DNA of 64,000 bases from Simmondsia chinensis. Lineage: Eukaryota > Streptophyta > Magnoliopsida > Caryophyllales > Simmondsiaceae. How positions within the stretch are numbered: the first letter of the stretch is position 1; every line of letters starts with the position of its first letter. A model generated the notes under the pieces. The model was given only the letters and a program-made list of their open reading frames with translations, was not told the origin of the DNA and did not search any database. The stretch covers positions 11,075,501 to 11,139,500 of the forward strand of contig JAGTTD010000022.1 of assembly GCA_018398585.1 (NCBI GenBank). The letters are read 5' to 3'. The position numbers and the translations under genes are program-made. Of the stretch, positions 9,901 through 20,740 are shown piece by piece.

Positions 9901-12283
9901 AAAATGAATCTCTCAAAGGCCTATGATCAGGCTAATTGGGAGAGTTTGGAGAAGCTTCTCCCCTCCATGGGTTTTGAGGGTAAATTCATTTCTTGGGTCA
10001 TGACTTGAGTTCGTACTCTATCATTTAGCCCTGTTGTGAATAGGGTAAGGCTCTCCTCTTTTCCTATATCTTGTGACATTAGACAGGGAGATCCTCTTTC
10101 GCCTTACCTTTTTATTCTGTTGATGGAGATTTTCTCAAGATTGATTAAGAGGGCTGAGGGGGAGGTTAGTTGGTGCCTTTTTCATATATCCCCACACTCT
10201 CCTCATTTATCTCATCTCTTTTTCACGAATGATTGCTTTCTTTTTTGTAAGGCTAACCTTAACATGGTGAAAGAGGTCAAAAGGGTCATCAATATGTTCT
10301 GTGGTGCATCGGGTCAAGCTGTGAATTTTGCCAAATCTTTGGCCTTTTTCTCTTCCAACGCTAATAGATAGTTACATCATTCGTGTCTTGTCGAGTTGGG
10401 TGTTGGCTCATTTAGGGATGGGGATATATATCTTGGTCTTCAAGTTTTGTGGGGTCATGAAATGCAAGCGGCCCTTGGCTTTCTAATAGACCGGGTCAGT
10501 CGTAAAATCTAGGGTTGGAAGTCCTCCCTTCTTTCTTTTACTGGTCGAGAAGTGTTAATTAAAGTCGTTGTTTCTACCATCCCTCTATATGTTTTTCACT
10601 ATTTCAAGATCCCTAAAACCATAGCTAGGAAGATTAATAGTATGATTGCCAAGTTTTAGTGGAGGGGAAAGATTGGGGTTATGAATTTGTGATAATCTAA
10701 GGGTTTAGATGGTTTAAGGTTTAGGGATATGGACGGAATGTAACACTACCATGCTAGCTAACCAAGCATGGAGAATTTGTGATAACCCTAGGTGCCCTTT
10801 GGGTTTGTATTCTTAAGTGCCGTTATTTTCTTGATGGTGACTTCCTTGGGGCCCGCTTGGGCTCCAGACCACCTTAGTTTTGGAGGAGTGTATTGGCAGA
10901 GAGTGATCACCTTAAGAAGTGGCTTGCTTTGAGTGTTAATAATGGTAAGAGGATTAACGTGTGGGATGATGCTTGGATTCTAGGTTTTAATGATCCCATT
11001 CCCTCCTACTCTGTCAACCGTGCCCATTACCAAAGAGTAGTGGATTTTATCCACCCTAATTCAAGGTCATGGAATGTTGATGCTCTTAATAGCCTCTTTC
11101 CCAAAGATTTGGTGGAAACTATCTAGACTATTCCAGTTTCTGATCCTAGAATTGATAATCGTCTTATTTGGAAATGGAATTCTAGAGGCATTTATCGAGT
11201 CAAACAAGGTTATGCTCATTGGTGTCATACTAGGTCATGTGCAGATAAACGGATTTAGTCATCCTCGTTTTTTCTTGAAAAGAAAGCGCTTAGCCAGTTA
11301 TGGAACGCTCCTGTTTTACCCCATATTCATTTATTCTTATGGCGAGTCCTGCTTAAGGCTATCCTATTGAATGCAAATTTAGCCAAGAGAATCCATTCCT
11401 TATCTCCCTTATGTCCTCGCTGTTTGGTTGAAATTGAGACTTCATATCACATTATCTTTCTTTTTCCGTTTGCTAGGGCTGTTTGGTTTGAGTCTGAGAT
11501 TGCATTCGTCCGTTGGCTGATGGGTTTCGAGGCTTCTCAAGCTGGTGGGATTCCATTGTTTCTTCTTTTTTTGATAATCATTCTCTTTTGGCTAAAATTA
11601 TTTTGTATTTGCTGGTGGGTCTGGAAATCTCGATGCATGTTGGTTTTTGATGGGGTTTTGGATGATCCTTGGTGGGCTGCTCGTCGTGCTTATGCCGAGG
11701 CTCTTGAGGCTGTCTCTGTCCATGATGACAATGATGCTTCCTGTTCACACCCGATCTTAGCTTGAATTGCATGGTGTCGGCCATCCATGGCTTTTGCAAA
11801 CTTAACACTAATGCAAGCTGGGTCAAGTCGTCTACTTCTTCGGGGTTGGCTGTTGTAGTCCGAAATTAGAAGGCAAAGATTATTAGTGTTTGGTGTGGGT
11901 CTACTTTTGCCTGGTCTACACTTGTTGCTGAATGTCTTGCTGTTCATGCTGCGTGCTTACTTGCTTTGAGTAAAGGGTATAGTTTTGTCATCTTCGAGTC
12001 CGATTACAAAGAGGTTATTTCTACCCTTTCCTCATATGTTTGCCCTCCTTGGGAAATTTCTCCTATCGTTGATGATATTCGGTTGATGTTACCTTCTTTA
12101 TTTCCTTTTGCTTTTCTTGGTGTAGTAGATTAGCTAATGATGTTGCCATTATGTGGCTAAAATGCATTGGGAGTGGTTTTATACTCGTGACTAGGTGGTT
12201 CGTCCCCTGTTCTTAGTTTTGAATGTGTTTGTTTATGATCTTAATGAATAGTTTGCGTTTGGATTTTTTTGTCCAAAAAAAAA
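9901..12283 (+). mobile_element. L1-type LINE, 5'-truncated (LINE-1b)
   Basis: Plus-strand non-LTR element, opposite to LINE-1a, starting within the RT domain (LSKAYDQANWESLEKLLPSM at 9908) and ending in an A9 tail at 12275-12283. RT, zf-RVT and a C-terminal RNase H follow in order. It directly abuts the SINE-like unit ending at 9895. Confidence 0.8.
9904..12190 (+). pseudogene. LINE-1b ORF2 remnant: RT, zf-RVT and RNase H
   Basis: RT blocks include KAYDQANWE and IRQGDPLSPYLFILLMEIF (10036-10371), but the catalytic box reads FFTNDCFLF: the first Asp is Asn (codon 10228-10230) and the Ala before it is Thr. The zf-RVT zone is at 11367-11765 (LCPRCLVEIETSYHIIFLFPFARAVWF). A plant-LINE RNase H follows (NTNASWV, VAECLAVHAACLLAL, FESDYKEVI) to about 12100. 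Multiple stops and frame changes occur, and the mutated active site would abolish polymerisation. Confidence 0.8.
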
Positions 12284-12660
12284 GCTAAGGCAGAATTTTT
12301 ATTTTGAGAACACAGGCCTTATAATTATATATAATAATGGACGAGATGGCAAAAGGCGAAAATAATGGGCAAATTGGCAATAGGCAAAAGTCATGGGCAA
12401 AAAGGTATAGGCAAGATTAATGGGCGGAATAGGAACTGGCGGATTACTGACTAAAGAGTACATGTTGGACAACCTCGGTTTATAGATTCTCGATAACTGG
12501 TCTGCTTGAAAGAACATAAATGATTCAAGTATATTGAGCTAGTTTGTAAACTTTGATTTATATACATTGACAGTGAAAGTACCATAATATAAGGGCCAAA
12601 CAAGACGCCAAATAAATACTAAGATTCATGAAAGATACTTGGATACAGGGAACCGAATTT
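12284..12660. other. Unassigned, short GGCAAA-type repeats
   Basis: No gene is seen. Around 12340-12450 short degenerate words GGGCAAA, GGCAATAGGC and GGCGAAAAT recur every 10-20 bp. The open frames are too short and unlike any family I know. Confidence 0.5.
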
Positions 12661-12803
12661 GAGCGACTTTGACTAGTTTGACCGCATTGGACCAACTTTG
12701 ACCGGATTTGACCGCTTAGACATACTTTGACCGGCTTTGACCGGCTTGACCGGTTTGACCAAATTAGACCAGATTTGGCCAAGTTTGACTAAGTTTGACC
12801 AAA
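12661..12803. repeat. Degenerate minisatellite of TTTGACCGG units
   Basis: About 14 tandem units of 9-10 bp around the consensus TTTGACCGG, for example ACTTTGACCGG, GGCTTTGACCGG and GGTTTGACCAAA. The motif contains TTGAC, the core of WRKY-binding W boxes, but repetition alone does not show regulation. Confidence 0.85.
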
Positions 12804-12882
12804 ATTTATGCGAAAATTACGTAACCACTTAGTATGGGTCTCAAGTAATAATATTGATAATCAAAGTAGAAGTAAATAAATA

Positions 12883-12902
12883 AGAGAGAGAGAGAGAGAG
12901 AG
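12883..12902. repeat. (AG)10 microsatellite
   Basis: Perfect alternating AG run. Confidence 0.95.
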
Positions 12903-13690
12903 AAAGAGGTAACAGAGAATATCTTGTGCTATCATCCTTTCATTGCAACTTTTGATTAATTACTTAATTCTTACCCTTATATGAGGCTTTGAGAGCTCAT
13001 ATAAAAGGGAGAGAAAGAGAATATCCATTCTTCATGTGAGCTTCTATGCAAGAGCTCATGTTAAACAAAGAGAAGGAGAGAGGAAGAGGGCTTACTACAG
13101 CTAGGGAGTGAGCCTAAATTTGGACCGCACGTCTTTTGACCTCAACCACTCACCATTTTCTGAGAAAAAGGTTGTGATATTTCGGTGTATCTAACTATGG
13201 TTATACCGTGACTTCAGCTTATGCTTCAACTAAGAAGACTTGGTTAAATGTTTTCATAAATTTTTATATATTAGTTGACACAAAATTAAAGGGATATGAA
13301 CCTAACTCAAGTGGTAGTTATACAGGTGGAGCAGGGCCCACATACACCTTTCCTTGTACACTTACAAGTCAGGAATGGGGGTGGAGACAAACCAAAGATC
13401 TCAGAAGTCCACTTATAAGCAAAGTCAATTGGATTTTTAAGCCTGTCACCCCTGACTTATAATAACTTAAATGAGTTTAGGTATGACAAGATTAAGGTGG
13501 AGCAAACTGTATTAAGGGCATTGGACTAAGACTAACGCAATCAAGGTCAACCCTTGGCCGTCAAAGCCCTAATGAATGGCGCAAATCTAATTTCATCTAA
13601 CTTATTAAGTAATGATAGTAGTGTTAAGACCAATGCAATCAAGGTCAAGCCTTGGCCGTCAAAGCCTCAATTCTTAACTTGTCGAAATTT
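12903..13690. other. Unassigned, with a 32-bp direct repeat
   Basis: Two short related segments near 12980 and 13040 contain GAGCTCAT. The 32-bp word beginning GCAATCAAGGTCAA occurs at 13537-13568 and 13635-13666 with one mismatch, 98 bp apart, suggesting a local tandem duplication. An 84-codon open frame (13208-13462) matches no family I recognise and lacks context. No gene called. Confidence 0.5.
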
Positions 13691-14392
13691 GGGAATAAAT
13701 TAAAACCGAGAGTTCATACCTGAAGCCTGAAAGACCTTATTACTGAAAAAGCAAGTACAACAAGATCTATGCTAAGCTAAGCTACATTAAGTTACACTAC
13801 TCCTAGGAAAATAGCACAAGTATGCTGTAAAGAAAACTTCAAGAAATTTTTTATTGAGTGTATGTACTACTTTGGACTCTGATGGAGTCTCTTATTTATA
13901 GAAAAACTAAATAACCGCTGCTCCCTAATTCCTTGGCATTCTCCCCATGTTAGGCCACTAAGCTCCTACTTGTGCGTGAATGATCAATGAATGTGCCCTT
14001 AATTTGATACTTGAAAACATTCCTTGGAACCCACGTTCGCATTTTTAGCCAAAGTCTCTTTTAGAAGCCCCACGTTCCTTTGGATTAAGCTTAGTGCCCA
14101 AGTATCTTAGATTGAGCTCCAAGTAACTGTCTCGAGCTTGGAAGCCACCTGTCTTGCAGTCTTCTTAGCAATCCCTTGAGCTCAAGCTCCCTTCACACTT
14201 CAACCATCTCAAATATCGAGTGGCTGGTACCGTCGTTGGGGTGACAAATTTCTCAAGATGCTAGGCTCGAGACACTGCTATCTTAACACTTAAAGGTCTG
14301 ATTCCCCTTTAGGAGGACCTCACGTGGTAAGCACCTGGCACTTTGTTCAAAATGGCGTGGTCCCAACTCCCTCGAAATTAGGGTGTAAACAG
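13691..14392 (-). other. LTR-like remnant, minus orientation
   Basis: On the minus strand it begins TGTTTACACCC (at 14392) and carries a TATA box CTATAAATAAGAGACTCC around 13888-13905, followed by transcribed-leader-like sequence. This is the layout of an LTR promoter. No partner LTR, priming site or target duplication was found, so the call is tentative. Confidence 0.35.
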
Positions 14393-14790
14393 GGGGGTAA
14401 CAAATTACAATTCCAATAAACTGTATTGACTTGAAAGCTAAATGACCTTACTTGGTTAACCCAAATCCAAGATAACTCAAAATCTAAAGCCTTAGACTTG
14501 ACCTAAAATTTGACTTGAACCTCGAAATCACCCAACTCAAATGACTTGAACTTGTAAGATAAAAATCAATTAAATTCAAAGCTGAAGTGACCCCAATCCA
14601 ATTGACCAGGATCTTGAGATGACTCAAGTCCAAAAAATGAAACTAATCGACCTGAATGTGATGTAAACAAGTTGAGTTGAAGTGAAAATGACCCTACCAA
14701 ATTAACTCGAATCAGAAATGACTTGCCTCTTTTCAAACTCAGCCTAAAATGACTCGAAATTTGAAATGATACAACCCATTTTTTGCTAAT
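14393..14790 (+). repeat. Dispersed repeat family R1, copy 1
   Basis: A run of short TGACTTGAA/GACCC-rich phrases that aligns over almost its full length with the reverse complement of 19790-20180. Shared blocks include ATGTAAACAAG followed by AGTGAAAATG, AAATCACCCAACT, and TTTGAAAT near the inner end. The outer end is G-rich (GGGGGGTAAC). No coding capacity. Confidence 0.7.
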
Positions 14791-15213
14791 GCGTGTTATT
14801 TAGCAAGTAAACTACGTCGCTTCAAGTGATAAAGAATAAGTACAATATCGTTCACGCGATGATTGTATTATCGAATTATTACTAAAATAAGTAGTTCTAG
14901 TGCTATTTAAATGACCGAATTTTAAGGTTTTCATTATGAAGCTGATAAAATGGTAAGAAAATAAAGTGTTTACTGATTTTTAAGGTAAGTTGGCTGGTTT
15001 TAAATCCAAGGCATTTGAATTTACCTAGTTTCATCAAAAAGACTTTTAGTTCTCTGTAATCAAGTTGTTTTATCTATGTTGATGGTTGAAAACCCTAATT
15101 TATTAAATATTCTTTCTCGAGCAACACTTAGTATACTCTTTCACATATCAACTTATCAATCTCTTACATGAATTTAAATAAGAAAAGAGTTGTAAAGATT
15201 TATGGTTTTCACA
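14791..15213. other. Unassigned AT-rich stretch
   Basis: No open frame, repeat or recognisable motif of note. Confidence 0.5.
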
Positions 15214-15219
15214 TTTTTT

Positions 15220-16092
15220 TTATAAATTACGACAAAATCGTGAAACAAGCATACCACTCGCTAGGCGAGGCCCGAGTCCAACCATAACAAAATAGGGACA
15301 AAAAGCAGACAACATAAAACAAAAGGATAGAACAACAGGTACAGACACTCGCCTCAGACATGACACAGCAAACACCGAGTACAGATCCAGACAAGACATA
15401 GGGAACAGGACAAAATAGCGAGCTAAAGCAAACTCAGACAGGGACCTTAGCTGAAGTTGAATTAGAAGATCAGCACATGAAACAAAAGCAAGACTGATGC
15501 TACCCATTTGCCTCGACAATAAAACCCATCTCCATCCTTTGGCAAGTATGTCAGCCACCACAGGTGGGTGGAACCCAGCAAAATTAAAACCCACCCTTTT
15601 TTCCATCTCTATTACTCGCTCCACTTCCATGATCTTCTCATCATACTCCGCTTCCATGATCTTCTCATCATAATTAGCGTTATTAACCCGATTCCCCATT
15701 TTCTGTTTTTTCTTTTTCCCGGCTGTCTTTGTTGATTTTCCTGCACTACTCCTGGGTGACATGTCCTTCAGGAATTCCTGGAGCTCCTGCTTTTCTTTCT
15801 CCTTCATCTTGCGCTTCAGCGCTCTCTTGCTCCTCTTTGATGTCATTAGTTTTTCCTTCCTCCACTGAGCTATGGTAGGCCCTTCCATAGCCGGTACCAT
15901 CACATTATGATTCTCGGGCATACTATCCTCTTTATGCAAGTGTCTGATCAATACAGGGGGCTTAAAGCCTGGAGGAAATTCCAGACCAGAGGCAGAGGAG
16001 TCATTATCACTATTGTTTCCTGGATCTTCATTTTCCTGATGTGTTATTTGGGTATGAGACTGTGATGATACAACTTTATCACTCTCGACCAA
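15220..16092 (-). pseudogene. LINE ORF1 C-terminus fused to 3' region
   Basis: The first about 185 codons are acidic/Ser-rich (SDNDSSASGLEFPPGFKPP) and then strongly basic (KRSKRALKRKMKEKEKQ, AGKKKKQKMG), with a coiled-coil-like EVERVIEMEKRVGFNFAG near residue 160-175. The segment YDEKIMEAE/YDEKIMEVE is a direct 8-residue repeat. After that the frame stays open but reads hydrophobic, Cys-rich sequence typical of translated 3' UTR. The stretch where the ORF2 start would be is missing, so ORF1 is joined to the element's 3' end. Confidence 0.6.
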
Positions 16093-16398
16093 CGGTATCA
16101 GAAGAGGCCGATACTGATTTTCTCATACGTCCTAAGATGAAAGTTGGGCCATAAGCTGTGGATCGTAAGGGGTCGATATGGCGTGGGGGTATAGGCATCC
16201 CAAGGGCCACCTCCCATGTATCCGGCCATTGAAGTGGATAGAGATCTGTCCTAACGTCTGCCATTTGGCACCCAGCCCTTCATTCGTTGCCCTTGTATCT
16301 AGAGTTCTCGGCTCCTCACAAATAGTCACACCATCCGTTGTCCGCTCAAAAGTAGGTTGAACCCGTGCCGTTTTCAAAGCTGCTATGCTATAATAGGA

Positions 16399-16818
16399 CT
16401 ACGTCAAAAAAGATGACTCCTGCCTTGCCAATCGTGCTGAGACCACGAGAGCAAAAACTCTGGGAGAATAGTCAGGGATCATCATAGAGCTACCTTCTTT
16501 AATGAGAACCAAACGAGATCCTTTGTTATACTGAACCTGAGCCATCTGATGGATGCATGATGTGTGGCAAGTGTCAATTAGAATTCTGGTAACATCGGCA
16601 CACCTCATAGCGGACGTTCTCGAATCCACCCTTACAAACTTCTCCCATACTCCGGCGATGTTAGTAAAATAGTCATTGGACCAGCATTGGACAGGAAGAC
16701 CATGGACCTCAAGCCACATTCTTCTATTAAGGGATCCAAGAGTCTCACCGGAATACTTGTACACATCTTTGAATATTTGTAGCAGAGTCTCCTTACGTGG
16801 GCCAAGGTATGATTCCAT
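16399..16818 (-). pseudogene. LINE ORF1 protein, middle (DUF4283-like) domain
   Basis: A 139-codon piece with the block NRRMWLEVHGLPVQCWSNDY, then FTNIAGVWEKFVRVDSRT, typical of the WLE-x-GIP...W region found in plant LINE ORF1 and related zinc-knuckle proteins. The role is thought to be RNA or chromatin binding. It is continuous with neighbouring pieces only by changing frame (an intermediate piece lies at 16377-16132), so it is broken. Confidence 0.65.
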
Positions 16819-17053
16819 GGTGTCAACAGAGTCACATACCAGGATAAATTTTGTGTTGCTTAGCCCTCTAGGGGTTAACCCGTAGAGATCGTTTTATGTG
16901 ATAAATGTGAGGATGTCATCAAGGTTGGCTTCATTAGGCAAATGCGCAATGATTGACCGCGTAAGCCATGCTTCCACATTTTCATTGGTACTCGACAGTA
17001 CAACCCTCGAAATATCTGTATTCTCAGCGTCCCCACCCCGGTGGTGTATTCCC

Positions 17054-17506
17054 CTAATCATGATTACCACTTGCGCTTCTGTGCTGCTGGTCCTCCCTTT
17101 GCTGCGGTGGGCTTCGTGCGGGTGGATGTATTATTCTTCTATCTAGGTTGGCCCATTGGACTCTAAGCCTAACACCCACAACCCATCTTCCATTCATGGA
17201 TGTAACCGCCCGTGTAGCTTCGGTCGAGTCATGAAACCAAACAAAGCCATAAGAGCATCTAAACCTTAATCTTCTTTTCACAGGAACAAAAGTGTCGTAG
17301 ATTGACTTAAAATCTTGAAAAACTGCTCTAAGCCATGAATTTGTCATTCTCTCTGGTAGACCATCAACGAAGATGGACACGCCCTCATCGGCTATTGGCA
17401 TTTCAAGATTGGGTTGGGATATGGTACCGGAGAGATTTATAGAGGAAGCTCGACTGGAAGGTGGTTGTTGAGGAGACGGCGAGCCCCTGGACGGCTGGCC
17501 ATGCAC
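17054..17506 (-). pseudogene. LINE ORF1 protein, RRM segment
   Basis: A 150-codon frame with a Pro/Ser/Gln-rich start followed by an RNA recognition motif at about residues 40-115. RNP2-like VSIFVDGLP and RNP1-like RCSYGFVWF are in the expected places, with RWVVGVRLRVQWA closing the fold. L1 ORF1 proteins bind element RNA and help its delivery. The sequence shifts frame before the next domain (16818-16399), so the protein is split. Upstream of the ATG (17507-17690) is low-complexity CACCA/CCACC-type sequence, perhaps the 5' UTR. Confidence 0.75.
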
Positions 17507-17699
17507 CTACATGCGCCGGTGATAGGTTGAGAATGGTGGAGGTATGGTGTTTGAAGTAGAGATCTGGTGGAGATGGTGGTGGCTGATGGTGGAACTTGGT
17601 GTTGGAGATGGTGCTGGTGGGGTTTGGTGGTGGAAATGGAGGATTTCACATACAAGACAACACAAATCGCTTTCATCTATCTCTAGCATTCGTTTAACT

Positions 17700-18555
17700 T
17701 ATGGTGTTTATTACTTTAGCAATCATCATAAATCTCCTTTTCGGACTCATTGTGAATCATTACAAGTTTTGAATAGTGATCAAAAACTCAAAACACATGA
17801 AGAACAATAACAAACACTGCAATAACGAAATAAACAAACATAGAATACTTTGAATTAGAAACGAGTGTAAATTACAACTTAGGCTGCATCTAGCCTTAGA
17901 AAAGCAAAATTAGTTCATGAATAATATAATATAAATCAAAATTAAAACAAAAGCCATGAACTAAAAGAGAAAAAGGATAGGAAAGAACTGGAAATGAAAA
18001 ACACCAAACCAACCCTTTCTTTCCTTCCCTTTCTCTTCAAAACTGTGAGATTTTTGCGTGTTTGATGAATGAATTGCTTCACTTGATGCCTCAAGCCTTT
18101 GCTTTGTCCTCTATTTATAGTATTTTTCCATGGGTTCAACTTGCCCATTTGTGAATTAAAAAATGCATCAACTTGCTCCTTTTTTGCAATTTGGCCGCCC
18201 ACTTTCACTTTTTTCACCAACTTGCTTGCTTTTACTTCATGTATGCATTGTATATTTGCTTCTTTTCACTTCTTAACTATGTCCACTTGCATATTTTCAA
18301 ATATTGAGATGAGAATTTGGTTAGATTGCTTTGATTGGTTCATTTTGCCACCCTTGCTTGGAAAATTGTTGTTTAATCTTCATTTTATTGTACTTATGTG
18401 AATTTGGCCATCAAACTAGCAAGAATTAGCATAAAAAGAGTTTTGTTGTAATGGAATATTAATAAGAATGAAAAATGCAAAAACAAAAGAAATTAAAACC
18501 AATAATTAAAAATCACGGCCAACTAAGCGCATATATATTTGCAAAATACATGACA
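17700..18555 (-). other. LTR-like remnant with minus-strand TATA box
   Basis: No gene. On the minus strand a TATA box (ACTATAAATAGAGGAC, about 18107-18122) is followed by leader-like sequence (CAAAGCAAAGGC, then CATTCATCAAACACG), as in LTR promoters. Ends could not be defined. 18551-18560 contains ACACGTGT, a palindromic G-box-like word. Confidence 0.3.
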
Positions 18556-18562
18556 CGTGTTA

Positions 18563-19771
18563 TGTTGGGATTGGTTTGTGGCTTTTGCCGCGGATCAATC
18601 CTAGTTTGCTTTACCTTTATTTATTTTTATTTATTTGTTTAAATTTTCACGTGATATTATTTTGTAAAATTAATTTATTCATCTTATAATTATGTTTAGC
18701 AAAAATTAATTTATTCATCTCACAAATAAATAATTTATCTCATGAATTCAATTTAAACATTTTCAATCAATGCTTAAGTTGAGGCTTACGGAGGGGCCTC
18801 AAGCACAATTTAACTTTAGCTCCAAATGGGTCAAATCTGATTATCATCTCATGATAATAATGGACTACCATTTAATAAAACTTAATTTCACTAAATAAGT
18901 TTTACTGCACTCTAAAATTAAATATATTCACTTAATAATTTTTTAAATAATTTTATTGCGACATATCCTGAGTAAAAACAACCTCAACTACTATTGTTAT
19001 TTTCCTCATATCTATCACCATAGTTCCTGACTCGCCCTTCTCGAACAATTTATAATACAGAAACAAATTTTGTATTAATTCCAAATGTCAAATATATGGA
19101 AGACTTTGGCCAAAGATTCTAGAATTTGTTCATATATTTGCAAACCAACTAAGGGGACATTTTTCATTGTAGACTCCTTGTAGATTTCTAGTAAAATATT
19201 CGTTCCTGCGATACTTCATGCAATTGCCCAACGACATAAGATCCTGGTTATTAAATTTTAACCTCGTCATTTCGGGCATCAAAGCAATTAACATTCCATG
19301 CATGAGTCCAAACTATTTCGCGAATTTCGAGTTATTGTCTTATAGAATTAATTATTTCTGATAGCAGTAAAGAAACAATTAATTCTAGTGGTCCTACTCA
19401 GTGTTCCAATCTTATTGAAAATACCAACATAATACTCTTGGATCCCTATTCACATGACCAAGACAAGTCATCAAAAGTATCATATTGTAGCCTTATCAGA
19501 CAAGTTGTCCGAACTTATCACCGACTACGAACATACTTTGACAATATATCACTAATTTGATCTAAGTCTTTCTATGGTTCAATCATATTGACCACTTAAA
19601 CCAAACCTGACATATCATCTTGGACAACGTCCATCTCATGGAACGTTTTAAAAAAACAATCATACATGTTTGACTTGTAAAAATAATCGACAATAAATAA
19701 ATAAAATATTTTTATTTATTTAATATTTAAAAACTATCTAATTGGGTTTTTCAAGGACATCTATTCCAACA
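18563..19771 (-). mobile_element. Probable solo LTR, 1.2 kb
   Basis: The ends are TGTTGGGAT and (outer right) ATTCCAACA, an imperfect inverted repeat with the TG...CA form of LTRs. Read on the minus strand it begins TGTTGGAATAGATGTCC. No priming site, polypurine tract or coding region touches either side, so it is read as a solo LTR left by recombination. The flanks TGTTA and TAGTT do not give a clear target duplication. Interior is AT-rich, non-coding. Confidence 0.5.
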
Positions 19772-19789
19772 TAGTTATCTTAGTTTGGG

Positions 19790-20180
19790 ACAAATAAATT
19801 GTATAATTTCAAATGTTGAGTCATCTTAGGCTGAGTTTCAGATGGGTCAGGTCATTTTAGGTATGGGTTGTATTAAGTTTTGGGTCAATTTGGTTGGGAC
19901 ATTTTCACTTTAGCTCAGCTTGTTTACATCATGTTCAAGTCGAATAGTTTTATTTTCTAGACTTGAGTTATCTCGAGTTTCGAGTTAATCGGGTTGGATC
20001 AATTCGGACTTTGAGCTAAAATGACTTCGGTCATTTTCAAGTTCAAGTCAATTAAGTTGGGTGATTTTTGAGGGTCAGATCGAATTTTAGGTTGTGTCAA
20101 TCAAGTGGGGTCATTTTGGGTTTTAAGTCAATTAAGTTAATATAGAATTGCAATTCCTTACCCCCACCCCAAAGAATTGG
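19790..20180 (-). repeat. Dispersed repeat family R1, copy 2 (inverted)
   Basis: The reverse complement aligns with 14393-14790. The outer end again carries a purine run on that strand (GGGGTGGGGGTAAGG). The two copies face each other across about 5 kb that includes the LINE ORF1 element and the solo LTR. Either long terminal inverted repeats of one large element or two independent insertions. Confidence 0.7.
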
Positions 20181-20516
20181 AAAGTATGATTTTTAATTAA
20201 AATTCAATTATATTAAATTAGGCAGTAAAAATGTAATTTTGATTCTAATAGGTGAACCAAAGAATTAGAATTTTAGGGCCCAATTTTAGCCTCAACCTCA
20301 ACTTTAGGCTTCAATTTCATGCCCAAACACTCTCAGCAAACATAATAGCGAAACCCCTACTGTAGCCCCTCACAAATCTTCTGAGCTTGTTTGACACAGT
20401 AAATAAGTTGGAGTTGGTTAAATTTCATATCGGATCTTGGCAGGAAGGTGCATAGGGCAATCTTGGCGGGACTACGACATAAATGGACAAAGGCAACGGA
20501 ATATTTGTAATGATAG
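20181..20516. other. Unassigned
   Basis: No coding or repeat signal beyond AT-rich sequence and a CCTCAACCTCAACTTTAGG phrase. Confidence 0.4.
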
Positions 20517-20740
20517 TAAAAAGTGTTGCCTAAACTAATCAAAGGCAACACCTTTTGTGTTGATGCCTTCATCCTCAAATTTGATGTATAAATCTCATGG
20601 TAATGGTTTTATAACTGTTGCCTTTGTTGCTGAAGGCAACGCAAGTGAAAAACCGTTGTATTTGTTTAATCAAAGATAACGATTAGTTGAGTATTGCAAT
20701 AATAAGCAACACTTTCTAACTTGTTGCTTTTGTTGTGATT
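20517..20740. repeat. CACTA-like subterminal repeat cluster
   Basis: GTTGCCT/AGGCAAC words appear at least seven times in both orientations (20464-20740), including a hairpin at 20517-20555 where AAAAGTGTTGCCT faces AGGCAACACCTTTT. Short inverted GTTGC-type motifs crowded near the ends are typical of CACTA (En/Spm) transposons and their non-autonomous derivatives. A canonical CACTA end was not found, so the class is inferred. Confidence 0.4.

Larger units (their letters stand above)
15214..17690 (-). mobile_element. LINE reduced to ORF1 (no ORF2)
   Basis: Minus strand. It encodes the plant L1-type ORF1 protein (RRM plus its partner domain) and then runs directly into a 3' region ending in a short A tail (T run at 15214-15220). 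The whole endonuclease-RT ORF2, usually 4 kb, is absent. Such internally deleted LINEs depend on enzymes from a full-length relative. Confidence 0.7.

Noticed and set aside
13208..13462. 84-codon gene
   Set aside because: Unrecognised product lying between repeats, with no supporting features.
17437..17810. Pro/Thr/His-rich and Trp-rich frames near the LINE ORF1 start
   Set aside because: Translations of a CACCA-type low-complexity stretch in several frames; not independent genes.
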